This document shows positions 47,961 through 60,400 of a stretch of 64,000 nt of DNA, one piece after another. The notes below the pieces were generated by a model. That model did no database searches. It saw nothing but the letters and a program-made list of their open reading frames with translations, and was not told the DNA's origin. The DNA is from Apus apus (lineage: Eukaryota; Chordata; Aves; Apodiformes; Apodidae), in the NCBI RefSeq assembly GCF_020740795.1, contig NC_067285.1, forward strand, positions 22,526,241 through 22,590,240, written 5' to 3'. The translations under genes and the position numbers were made by a program. Position 1 is the stretch's first letter. Each line of letters starts with the position of its first letter.

Positions 47961-50350
47961 GTAAGGGTTGTCACCTGCTGGACAGTGAGAGGTCAGACAA
48001 GTATGTAATACACCTACAGCCTTTTCCTCCTAAGTTAAGCTTCTTTCCTAACCACCACCACAAAGAAGAAGGCAGGAGAGGGAGCCTAGCTTTTCTTTTC
48101 CTCCAGTGAAGGGGAAGAAAGGAAATGCCACTGAGAGGGTTTGCCATTTTGGGAAGTTCGTGGGTAATTTTAACTTGCCTGTTTTAAATGTGTTTGGAGG
48201 TCAATTAAAGGAGAAGCTCTCTCCTTGGGAATCATTCCGTCTGCATGGTGTCAGTTTGTTTTTGTGGCATGCTTTCATCTGTGCTCTCAAGTTCTCTTTC
48301 TCTCCCTCTTCTGCTAGGCTTTACCAAACCCTGCTGATTTATGCTTATGTTTAGCTACACTCCAGAAAAATGCAAATTGTGCAGCTGGCGTTGCAAAGGG
48401 GCAAGATGGATATTCAAGGTGTTGCCCATTGAGCAGGAGCATGAGTCAGACAGCAAGTACTTCCTTGACACCATGTTTCTCCTTGCAGAAGGGGGCAGAT
48501 TGTGCATCTGCTTGCTCTTGGCTGGGCCTTCCCAAACAGCTCTGTTACGTGGGCAAAGGAACATGGGGCTCTGCTGAAAGAAAGGCAGCCAAGGAAGCCG
48601 GGTTCATAAAAAAGTTCTTATGTGGCATGGCTGCAACAGTACTGCATGCATTTCTTAATCTGTACAACAAAAATGTTGAAGGAAATAGTTCAAGGAGTGA
48701 TGCAACCATTGACCACTGTGACAGGAATAGCTCCAAATTGGGAGCATGTGGTACATGCTCCCTTTCTTCCTTTTGCTCATGCTCTGACATCTGGGTTTGA
48801 AGAAATTGCCTTAAAAATGAATTCCTTACATCACCGAAGACATACTCTATTTATCTAAGGTAGAAATCTGGAATAAGTCTGTTCATGTTGTTTTCTCAAC
48901 TTCTGGTGCAAAGCATCAGATATTTTATCAAGCATGATGGGAGTAACAGTTCTTACTTAATTCTAATGAGTATTTGATTAATAGTTTTAAATATGTTTGT
49001 GCCTCTTACAGTCTTAACTTTGACTTATCCTCCCAGGTGAAAAAGGTAATTTAATTCCATTTTAAAAAAAAATATGTTCAATTTGCTCATAATAGTTAAA
49101 CAGCAGTCTTAAATGACTTCTCAATCAAACAGAAGTACCTCGTTACATCCTGAATTTAATATGAACAGGCCTCTTGTCACTTGGTATAATTTTTTGTTCA
49201 GCATCACTGCCTATAATAAATGCATTTTTTTTTCTCTTCTAAATGATGTGAACAACAATCCCTCCCTGTCTCATCCCTGTGCAGGTCATGGGTATTTAGC
49301 TGCTGAATTTCTATACCTCAGGAAATTATTCTTCCAGAACATCTTGTTTATATATTTTCTAAACTGTTGCACTTTCCTTAAAATGATGAATGTCAGCAAC
49401 AGCTGAACTGTATATGATTGAATTTCACCTTGTCTCCATTCCCAGAACCCTGCTTCCATACGGAGTTCAGTAAAGTAATATCTAAAATCATGGAAGCAGG
49501 AATAAATATGCACTCTAGACATGATGAGTTCTTTGTGTTTGCCCTAACTTGTTCTGCATTCATAACTTTCAGTATTTCGGCATGCATATTGCAAAGCACT
49601 GGTTTTGTTTGCTTTTGTGGTCACCACAATTCATCTTTTGTTACCTGTCTTTTGTCAATTGATTTGGAACTTTTTTTACACACTCAAAAAGATCTTGGAT
49701 CTGAACCTTTCTCTGGAGCACCACCAATGCTGACTTCAATTGCAAGTAGCATATGCTGCAATAGAATAGAGTGCAGATCCAAATTCCCCAAATATGTTAG
49801 TGGTTTTGAAATCCAAATGCAGCCCTCAGTTGCACAAAAGCAAATACTTTCTAACAGCATGGATCAACCCCTCCAAACAGCAGTAAACGCTGAGACTACC
49901 TCTGGCATGGAGGTACACTAGTTTCAATTACTGTTTCTCCCTTTCCTGACTTGTAAGGTGTGGTTCAGATCTTACACCTGCATGTGATAAATCTGGGTAG
50001 TTAGTGGTTTAGGACCCTCATTGATATGAAAGCTCACCATGATGGAAGTAAAACAGGTAAGTGTGTAACTGTTATCTTAATAAATCACTTCCTTCTGAGT
50101 GGGTATCTCTACAGTTTTGTGGCAAAGTGGAGACCTGCTTTTGTGAAGGTTTGTCCTTAACACTAGTGATCCCCAACTAGCCTCAGGCCTTGTACTTAGC
50201 CCATGGTTAGCTACAGCAAGGATTTTGCTGATTATCTTCCTATCTTACCCACATCCGCACGTGGTTGGTTTATGCCAAATATTATTTGGTAACTTGCTCT
50301 ACTTGGCTCCTAGGCAGACGGTATGCAGCATGCACAGATGGTCCAGTTAC

Positions 50351-50571
50351 CTCTTGGGGAATTCAGTGCTGCTCTTATGTAGTGAGCAACTGGGTAGAAG
50401 TAAATGCTGAGATCGAAGTTAGGGTTGTCCTCTGCTTCTACTCCATAGTAATCCACAAGCAGGTCTTTGTAGAACTTGGTTCCGGTGTCAATATGAAACC
50501 GCCCGGCAGCAGCGTCCACAACATGGGAGATGCCCATTCGGCTCAGCTGCTCTTTGTCACGAGCAATGTAC
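50351..50571 (-). CDS. DUSP13: DUSP13 coding exon 2 (phosphatase core)
   Basis: A 221-nt exon between the acceptor CATCCCTCTTCCAG (ending at 50572) and a GTAACT donor. It encodes residues 63-136, with the last base of codon 63 at its start and the first base of codon 137 at its end. The sequence ARDKEQLSRMGISHVVDAAA, DTGTKFYKDLLVDYYGVEAEDN and FDLSIYFYPVAHYIRAAL follows the TMDP form of DUSP13 closely. Asp111 aligns with the general acid Asp92 of VHR. Length and phases equal those of DUSP29 exon 2. Confidence 0.95.
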
Positions 50572-51265
50572 CTGGAAGAGGGATGGTGGGTTATGTTTGC
50601 CTGCTGCATTACAATGTGGGGTAGAACATGCTGCTGGTGGTGCAGTTTGTTAAAACCACATGAAGTTGTAGTAGCTATTTTCTGACAGGTTAATCAGGTC
50701 TGAAGTATCCACAAAAATGCTTAAAGACAGAAGGTGACTCATTAAGAAACTGATTTCTACATTTCCTGCATTTTGCTCCCAAATACCAAGTTTAGGTGTT
50801 TCTTCTCAATGGATGAAAAATAAAAAGGTGGTGATGGTGGTGTTATTCCTGCACAAGCAGAGTTTTCTGGTTTGCTTCTTCACCAAGTCACCTCTGCTGA
50901 GCATCCATCAGTTCAGGGGACTGATGCTGTGTAGCAATGTGAGGAGAAGAAGAGGTTGAACCTGTTTTACCTAGCTCAGGCATGACTTGCCTGCAGTGCC
51001 AATGCCATGGCCCCACCAGGCTCTTGCAGTTTGGGACTCCTGTACTGATGCAAGAGGAGAAATCAGGAGGGGGAACCTTCTTTTCATACGCTTTCTCTGT
51101 GCTATGGCATCCTCTGAGCACAGTTCAGTCCCTTAATCTTACTGTGAGGGGTCTCTAAGTTAGTGTCTATCTCTCTTTTTTAAATAAAAAGTGGAAGATT
51201 TTTGTGGAAACAGGGTGGGGATCCAAGAGTTGCATTAACACCTTCAACCCTTCCCTCTCTCTTAC
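50572..51265 (-). other. DUSP13: DUSP13 intron 1
   Basis: A 694-bp intron from the donor CT/GTAAGAG (GT at 51264-51265) to the acceptor at 50572-50574. It contains no open frame of interest, repeat or RNA gene that I can see. The short length contrasts with the 10-kb intron at the same place in DUSP29. Confidence 0.9.
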
Positions 51266-51453
51266 AGGTCTCCAATGTAAAGGTTTGGCCAGACTTCGTC
51301 CACATGCCCTGCTGGGGGTGTGTGTCTCCACAGCAGGCGCCGCAGCTCCTCCAGGGATGGTGTTCCAGCACTCTGGCTGCCCGGGGTCCAGACTGAGGCA
51401 CTTCGTATCTTGGGGCGCAGTAAGTCCCTGCTGCACAGGGAGTCCCAGGCCAT
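51266..51453 (-). CDS. DUSP13: DUSP13 coding exon 1 (N-terminus)
   Basis: DUSP13 encodes atypical dual-specificity phosphatases. The TMDP (DUSP13B) form seen here is testis-enriched in mammals and acts on phosphorylated Ser/Thr/Tyr proteins, including MAP kinases. The exon encodes residues 1-62 plus two bases: MAWDSLCSRDLLRPKIRSAS, then SLEELRRLLW and [13 protein letters not shown]. It resembles human TMDP, which has DSLQKQDLRRPKIH at the same place. ATG 51451-51453 is preferred for its strong context (A at -3, G at +4) and its agreement with the family start. Joined exons give 216 residues (651 nt with stop), against about 198 in human TMDP. The extra length is one N-terminal insertion (SQSAGTP region) and the C-terminal extension. 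Confidence 0.93.
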
Positions 51454-51457
51454 CCTG
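51454..51457 (-). other. DUSP13: Splice acceptor directly before the DUSP13 start codon
   Basis: On the minus strand the ATG is preceded by one G and then a strong acceptor (TCTGCCCTCCACCTTTCAG). The 5' UTR must therefore come from at least one upstream exon, which I could not place. Donor-like sites on minus at 51525 (AAG/GTGAGA), near 58876 and near 61567 are candidates. Confidence 0.6.
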
Positions 51458-54400
51458 AAAGGTGGAGGGCAGACATTCACCACTAGCCACAGACATTTCT
51501 GGGGTTGACCTCTATTCCTCTCACCTTCCCTTACCCCCTCATAAAGGTTGCCCAGTTACAGTAGTAAGCTTTTTGGGGCAGGTACTGTCTTTCTCTTGTG
51601 TGTTTATATGCTTATCACAGCAGAGGCCATGACTAGATGTGGGAATATTGTTGCAATCTAAACAACGACAGTACCGTGGCTCCACATAGTCCCACGTTGT
51701 GGTTCAGTCAATGATTTCAAAGCCTGTGCTCCTAAAATAAAATTTTATATTATTATGGAAAATTGTAAGTGAAAGCATTTGCAAACTGCTAGGCTCAGGG
51801 CCTCAGCAGTAGGCTTATTTTAACCTGACTACTCATATAGAGCAGTTGATTAGAACTTCATTATTATATTTTTCAAGATTTTTTCATAGTAAGTGGGAAA
51901 GGTCATACAACTTTTTGTAATTCTAGACACTATTACTACTGCAGTGAAATGTCCCTGGCCTCAATATGCCAGCATGAGCTTTTAACTGGAAACAGGGAAC
52001 GCAACCCGAAGCGTAGCTATTCACTGTGTATAGAAACAAGTTACTAATTTGTTATGCTGAGTTTTTTCTTTAACCATGTAACTAAGACTTCCTTGTTTAT
52101 ACTTTACCTGATTTGTCTTTTAGAATTTGTTAACAAACTGAGCTGAATAGAATTGGTAATGCAAAAATCTTATTCACTGCTTAGTTCTTTATTGTCAGTT
52201 TCAACAGAGGAAGCTCTGTAAAGAGTATTTTGGTTCTTTCCAGTGGTAGTTATCAGCCATATTTGTTGACATCAAGACAAATGTTCATGGTAGAAAAAAA
52301 GTCTGAATGAGAAAGTTATAGTAATTCCAGCTGCCACTCATATCTGCATTAATATATCTGCTTTAACAAGTCGTTTAATTTGCATTCCTCTCTGCCCACT
52401 CCAAGAACTGTCCCATTTCTAATCAAATGTACTAAATCAAAGTACTTCAGGTACTAGAAGAAACACTGTTTTTAGACATCAGTTTATCTTTGGAATTACT
52501 CCATTCCAATGTGGTATATTTCTTTTGAAATAGTGGTTCTTTGTGTTAGCCCTGGATTTCAGCTGTTGGTAGGATTTTGAAAGAGGGGAATAGAAATTCT
52601 GTTTGTTAACAGAGTTCTGTTTTAAGAAAATATTTATAATTATTTTTTTTTATGTTTTAAAAATTAGTCAAGTCTCTGCATTACAGAAAGATTAGGAAAT
52701 CTGTCAACTTAGGCAGCTTTAGGACAGAAGCATCTGTATAGGACATGGGTGAAGTTGTAGTCAATGAGCCAAAGTCTTGCTCTGGCACTGCCTATGGAAT
52801 GTCTTTTGCATAAATGATTAGAGGGATGGTTTGGGGTAGAACAGTGCAGAACAGCAAGCCTGAAATCTTCAGTCTTTCTGCTGAACATCTCTATCATTTA
52901 CAAATAGGTTGTATTGTATATATGTTCAAGCATCTCCATTGACAGTTGCTTTCCAAACACTAACTGTGGTGAAAGGCTTTTCTACTTTCCAGTCAAGATA
53001 CTGTTGCTAGCCTTAAGTTCACATTTGGGTGCAATATTGTTTAAAAATATTTGGTTTTGCATGCACAAAGGCAGAGAGACTAAAGATTAGCCTGCTTTGG
53101 GAGTGTGTTGTACCGTTACATTAATCCATTGTTTTGCTGGAGGAGAAATGGAGCAACTAAGTCCCTGAAATATCCACAGAAATGAAAGAGAGGAGTAGTG
53201 ACTACTGCTCTGTCAGTGTTAGACCACTGAGCACTGACTAGAAGCCACCCTTCTGCCATGCACTTGGGTGATTTGCCTTGCCACCCAGCTGCCAAGAGAG
53301 GCCCTCTGTTACTTCAGTACACCACCTTCTGCCACCTTCACAGGCAGCCTTGTCTTCTTGAATACAATAAGTTTTCACCAAATAATGATGTTTCCAGGAT
53401 GGTCTTGTATTGTTTGTATTACAAAGAGCTCCACTGTGGAATGTGCTCCCCTCCCAAAAGTGCGTATCTCCTTCAGTGTCAGCTTGTACTGTGAAAACAA
53501 AAGCAGTCGCTCTTGCCCATTTTGGAAGGCTTTATGGAAGAGGAGGCATGGAGGAATTCCCATACTGGAACAGGCATCTCCTGTCAATTTTGATAGCTTC
53601 TCTGACACTGGCCACCCCAGTGCCCACTGCACCAGGTCTGCCCAGCTCCTGCTGGCAATCTCACACCAATGTGACTCTTCTGATCCCATGGAGTTTTGCA
53701 GCAGAATTGGGACTTGCGTTTCCTGTGTCCTGACCACAGGACCATCTGCCAGCTCATTAAATACTTGCAAGAATAACAGCTTCCTCCAGTCCTTCCCACC
53801 TCATAATATCTGCAGCAAACGGTCCCCTTTTTTGATGTGTCTCATTCCTTTCAGTGTGGCTAATGACTACTCTAGGGCACTTCTCACTCCCTATAAAGTT
53901 GCTTTCAACTGTTTTGGTTTTTTTCTTGTTTAGTACTACCTGTTATCCCTTCCTCTTGCCCTCTCCACTGTACGAATACTTCGGTTTTCATAATGCCTAG
54001 CCTCAGAGGAGTGAAGGCTGCTGTCAGCCTTGCTTTCCTAAGCCTCCCAGGAGTGGAGAAGGGCACTGCCCAAAAGTCCTGGTGACATTGTGGAGTTCAA
54101 GCTGCTGTTAAGATGGGGAGGCACAGGCAGCAACTCGTTCATGCAGACTTTCTGGGAGCTGTGCTTTCCAAGTCCATGACCCCATTCCTTAACAGCTGGG
54201 CAGATAACTATGAAGAATAGCTCATCTTAGGGAAAGTGCTTCTTGACAGATACTTTTTTTTAATAGTTGTCTTCCTAGAAGGGAGCATAACTACATAGGC
54301 CTAGCAAAAGAAGGTAGTGTGTGTTATGTGGATTTGAAAATTGCAGAATAATGGTCTTTATAAGATGAGTGAGCTTCTTCAGAATTATCCTAAAGTGACT

Positions 54401-57400
54401 TTCAGCTTGTGCTCACATTGATCTTGTATTATAGCTAAGGAATTTACTCCTGTTGAAACATATACATTAGCTACTGACAAAGTGTACAAAACTTAGTCCA
54501 TCTGCATTAAGGTCACACTGTTTTCACTGAAAAAAACATCAGTTCATGTAAACTCTATGCCCAGTAAAAAAAGGACTGTGGTTCAAATTTTCAAATCCAA
54601 AATAAATGGAACTAACAGGCTGTGAATGATTCAAAAGCAGAGAAATCTCTGTAGGACTGGTCAACTAATATGCTGAATAATGAATACATTGAAAAAAAAA
54701 ATAATAGCTTTCCATAGAAAATTTACAGACAGGAAAACAAGGCAGTTTTTTCCTAAATAAATGATTGTTCAGTTCTAGCATCAGTCTAACATTTTAACTC
54801 ACTAAATTTATACATGCAAGTGTCATTTACTGAAATGCACGTATTTAAAGAAAACAATGCTATGATTAAAATGTTGTGTAATGTTTTATAAGGAGCATGA
54901 ATATATTAAAGCAAAGTAGTGTGAAAGGAAAATGATTATATGTAATAATGTGGTTGCTCTTTATTTAAATATATGTTTTAATGATTCTCAGCTCAATTCC
55001 TCTATATTTGCTTTTTGTAGTCAATCTGTTTCTGTGATGTGTGTTTTTTGAATGAGAAATACAATTTTAAAACAACAGTTTCTAAATTATATTCATATGA
55101 AATGTTCCTGATCTTTGCCCTGCTGGAGTTGTATTGCAGTAATTATTCAATTGTGTAGGAGAAATTTTACCATTACACTTAGATTAATTTTGATTTGGTT
55201 TTACTACAGCTGTAATTGTATCTGAACTGTGTAATAGAATTTCCTTAATTATTACTAGCAGGAGAATTGCAATCAAAGAGGCTTGTCAAAGAGCAGAAGG
55301 TAATTCTGATCATCTAGAGTGACCAAGAGTATGACACAGGCTGTATGTGTCACCATTCTGTGCCTGTATCTGTAGCCACCTTTCTGGAAACTCATTAGTG
55401 GATTTGCTATGAGAGTGGGCAGGACCTTGTATATGTGCTATCCTAGAAGAAAGGAAAGTGATCCTGTCCCAGAGAGTAATCTCCATCCTGACTGCTTTTC
55501 CTTGCATTTTCCAATGACAAGATGAAGGGGGGATTTGAGTATAATATAAGGATGTCAATGCCTCATTTCAATGATGTATTGAATATTTTCCTCATCCCAA
55601 GCATTGTATTGCCTTTTGTGTATGGGTAGAACATAGCCATTTTCCTCTGGCTTCAGTAAAAGTATTTCTGAATTCTAAATCCCAAGAACAAAGTGCTCTA
55701 CATCCTCTTTTTTCTGAGGCTGGTATGTGCTATAACCTTGTCATCTCAGCAAAGAGAGATGGACTCTCTTCAAATAGACTGATTTGTGGTAGTAAAAGAC
55801 CAGGCTGAAGCCCAGGGCTTGGACAAAGTAGGTTGTGTCAAGTTCATGCCTCTTGTGTATTCAAAAGTCATGAACGTTTCTCAGAAAGCCTATCCCTCAG
55901 AAAGATTCCTCCAAGATAACATATGTTTGAGAGGGGGTTTTGTGTTGCTACATCTCCACGCAAATGACAAGTATTACTGTCATCATTCTTTCTTCCTTAG
56001 TGTTATACCCGATACTCTCACTGGAGCCATAATTTATCAATTGCTAGGAGCACTGTGGGATATAGATGGTATGAATCAGATACAGCGATGACTGAGGTAC
56101 TGGACTTGAAAGCTGAGAGAGAGGCAGTTTCCAGCAAGGCATGAGGCATTTGGGTAGCCAACTGTTGGTAAGAAAATCTCTCCAGCAGCTGGAGGATGTA
56201 ATCTGAACAGCAATTCCAAATTTAGTAGAGGCTTCCAGACCCACAACTTTAACCCCACTATACATTTAGGGTAAGGCACCCACTTAGCGTGACTTGGCAA
56301 AATTCATTTAGGTGGACTTGCTCTCCAGAGACCATGCTCCTTTGTTGAGAAGCATACTGACTAAATCAATTTCTATTCTAGCTTTGAGCAGCACAAGGAG
56401 AGGAAAACATCCAATTGGGTTTTTTTCCCTCAGTATCAGCTTCCACTGATATTATGGGTTACCAGGCTTTAGAAGCCTCAAAATGTCTACTTTTTTAATA
56501 GCAAGTCTGTGGACCAGCCAGCAGAGCTCAGGCCTGATGATCTTTACTGTTTCAGGATGTACATCAGCATGCAGACCCTGAGGCAGAGTGGCCTTGTTTT
56601 TGTCTGTAACTGTAGTATAAAATATTATCTTGTCATCAGCTGGTTAGTACACTTGTATTTACCAACCATGTGTGTGGTTCCTGATGGTGGCTAGACAGAA
56701 GCAGCCATCCTTTCATCTTAAGAAATGTCCTATCAAATGTGCAAAACCTGGCCTCCTGCTGTTTGTTTTGCAAATTTTTCTGGGTCTTGCATGTATATTT
56801 ATTTTATTATTTAGCCATGGAAAATCATCTCTGTAGAGAGATTGCCCACACTGCAGCTTTGACTAGGTAAAAGAGAAGTGAAAAATATGGGCAGCTAAAT
56901 GGATTTTCCCTGACCCACCCATTCCTCACAGAATGCAAAATCAAGGGTTTTCTGGACAAAGTTGCATTTTTGTAATATAAATGGGATCCTAACCGTGTTT
57001 CTGAGCTAGTACAGAGGCAGGGACGAAGTCTGCACCAGGCAGGGGGTGGGTGCATGGAGTATGCTTTAAGGAAACCATGGCTGATAGCAGCTCCAGAAGG
57101 ATCGCAGAGATCCACCTCAAGCTTTTCTGTGGCTTCCTCACCACTGAAGCTTGCATGTATTTTGTTGCTGAATTGGACCTTTTATTTACTAGTTACAAAT
57201 TTTACATGCCATTTTAATAGTGTGTATTGTAACTATTTCAAGTTGGGCATTAAACAGGCACAGACACTTAACAATCTCCATGTTACAATATATTTTTCGG
57301 TAACTGCTTGTTATAGCATCAGCTATTAAGAATTTATTACTAGTGCATTTGTAGGTGGCACTTTACAGTCATTTAATTACAGCCATCTAGCAATCATTAC

Positions 57401-60400
57401 ATAAATATGCATTGAGAGCAAGAACCCCAGTGTAAGGTGACCTGTAAGGCTTTTACCTGCCAAGAGCAGAGTTCAGGCCCTCAGGTGGCAATGATGTCAT
57501 TGGCATATGCAGGGAAACACAAACATTTAAAGCTGTGTAGGGAGCTGTGTTCCTCCCGACACTAGGTGTTCATGAAGTCATCAGCTGGAGCGAGAGCACT
57601 GTAGAGCTCTAAGGACCTGAACTTGGCTTTTGGCAAGCAAGTAAAGGAAAGTTGGTTCCCCTCCAACCCTAGTCCCAGCAAAGATGCAGGGCTTTGGCTC
57701 TGAGCACAGAAGTTCAGCTGCAAAACTGGGCCCTCTGGAGCCCCTTGGTTCTCCCATGCTCCCAGCTGCCAAGTGCATTCTTAGACCCCTTAACTCAACC
57801 TGATCTGATAGAGAATCAGACATACTGCATAAGAACCAAAGAGAGTAGCTGGTCCAAAATGCATTTACCACGTCTCCATGCTATTTATCACTGCAACAGC
57901 ATGCTTATACTTGAAAGCCTCTCTAGCTCCCTGCCAGGCTACCGAACTTCCGCTACTAGATTAAATATCATTGCTAATGTCTTCTGCAAAGGCCTTCAGC
58001 CATCAGACTTGAGTGATGATTGGTTCTGACAGTCTGTAACTCCTTACTCCATTCAGTACTGATTTTTTTTACTCCCTTTTGAGAAAACAGAAATCCCAAT
58101 CTCCAGTATTGTAGCACTAAACAGCTCTTGTATGTGCTACATTCATGAGACACTCTTGCTATCCCTATGCTCCCACTTGAAGACAAGCTTGCCTAAAATT
58201 CAGTTGGATTGTTCCATCTTTGTATCTCCATTATCTTCAGCAATTATTTGTTTGAGGGGGACAGCTACTAAGCTAGTATACTCTGAATGGGTAAACTGAA
58301 AAACTCAAAGGATGAAATATTTCTGAAAGACAGGCTGGCATGTTGATGCAGGCTGCTGTAAATCAGGAGTAACATGTGTAATTTTGATTTCCTTTTGGAG
58401 CTGTCAGTAACCACCTGGGTTGTCTGGCTGACACTGGTGTTTTGGTACAACCACTCCAAGGCTTTCGCCCTCCCTCAACAACACAAATCCTGGTTGCTTT
58501 CTCATAACTTTTAGTAATGCTTTACCAATATTTGAAGCCTGCACTTGCAGGGAGCATATGGTGCTCTCATTATTGGATGATGTTAGTACAGCATGACCAT
58601 GCAGGGAGGTACAAGCTTGGGTTTATTCAGAGATTGCCTGAGATACATGGAGTCTATTTCTCTGGGGCAGATCCAGCATAATGGAGGCTCACGTCTGCAG
58701 TCATTCATTTCAGCCTCAGCACCGTAGCTGTGCGGAGGCACAGCCTGTTAGTGCTGTACACCACAGGGTACATTCTCTGCTCCCTCTCTATGGCTCTTTG
58801 GGGTGAAACTGTGACTGCCAAGCAGCCCTCTTGGTACTACACTCTTCTGCATAAGGGGTGTTGATCCGGACATCTCACCTCTGACTGAATATAACACAAG
58901 AAAGCCACAGAGGGGTTGCTGGGCACACTGCATCTAGCTTAATGACAAAAGGACATTTCCAGTCTCTCAGTCATGGCTTTACCCTTCAGGCTTACTCCAT
59001 GTTGCATACTTTTAATTTAGCCTGATACAATTTTCCCAGGTCACCACCAAAATTATCTCAGGCAGAAGTCATGTTTGTTTCTTGCTTCAGCAATGTTCAG
59101 AGGCCAAGGATTTCCCATGCTGTGCCTTGCACAGAATCCTAGTTGTAATGTAGTCCCTTAGGTCAGCGTCCTCTATCCCCACCACAGTTTAGCTGGCCAC
59201 ATCTGAAGGTGAATGAGGCTGCTGTAACAATAACTAATATACCATTGTCCTCAAGCCCAGCACTGGAAACATCAGGCTTTGGAATACAAAGAATCCCATT
59301 ACAAATTCATAGTTTCTGCCTCAAGGATTTATCCAAAAAGATGACACAATGCAAAGCCCTTCTCCCCTATGACTAGCTCTGGTATGTTCTTCTATCTTAA
59401 AAACAATATATTGCCTTTTCTGGGGGGTCTGTTCCATTTGGGAGCATTGACAGCTTCACTGCTCTTTGTTCTTGTCCTGTGGTCTCTACCAGTACTATGA
59501 AGATAGCTCTATGCCACCCACTTTACAGGAGACAGCAGACACATATCCTAATGCTGGCATAGCAAGAGGGTTGAGTAACCTGCTAGGAAAGAAGATGGAA
59601 AACAGCAGACGTGGCAGCTGTGGTTCCCTTGTGTTCCCTGAGCACAGAAATGCATTTTATAGCTGTTATCACAGTGAGTCTGTGAGGAAGACACCACTGT
59701 ACCCACCATGCAGGTGGAGTTGTGAAATTATGTTGGATGATTTTTCTGTATCTCTTCACGAATCTGAGCTGGGAGGCCACCCAGGGGCAGAGTACTGCCA
59801 AACACTGGCAGTGATAGCTGAACTGGGGTGAAGAGTCACCTTTGGGTTTAGTTTGGGTTGAAAGCTGTGTCCACCTCTGTTGAGTCAGAGGCAGCTTACA
59901 TTATGAGGTGAAAGTCATGGTCAAGTTTGGATTTCCATGCTTGGTAATGAGGTCTCCTAGGAATGCTTTGGCAGATTTTGGCTTTGGTGCTCAAAACAGA
60001 ATTCAAACCAAGGATACACAAAGCCTGTATCATTCTGCTGTGCTCCTGAGACCCTTCTTTTCAGTGCTTGCAAAGTCCTTGTTTAAAGATGTCCTAAAAA
60101 ATAGCATGATCCCTTACTAAATGCCCTGATCTTACGGCTTAAAAACAACTGCTAATTGTTTCTTCATCTTTCTTTCTCTCACCCCAACCTCTCTGATTCG
60201 AGACTTTCTAGCAATGTGATAACCATGGTGGGACTCAGAGAGGTTTTGAAGTGTAGTTCCACTAGCCTGTATTTCTCACCAGTATCTCCTGGCAGAAAGA
60301 TAAACCACAGAGCTGATAGCAAGCTTCTGTTGCCCAGGTTTCTGGCTACAGAACTGGGAAGGATAAACACATCCTTAAGCACTGCGAGATAGAAATAGAC

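Larger units (their letters stand above)
43074..50350 (-). other. DUSP13: DUSP13 intron 2
   Basis: A 7.3-kb intron between the GTAACT donor (GT at 50349-50350) and the acceptor at 43074-43076. No minus-strand coding exon was recognised in it. It contains an 11-bp tandem duplication at 45330-45351 and T-rich tracts near 45847 and 46104. It also contains two plus-strand exon-like blocks (46131-46201 and 47888-47960), listed separately. Confidence 0.85.

Noticed and set aside
49418-49921. 167-codon plus-strand frame in DUSP13 intron 2
   Set aside because: The first codon is TTG, the first ATG comes well inside, and no domain or signal is recognisable. Its length is compatible with chance.
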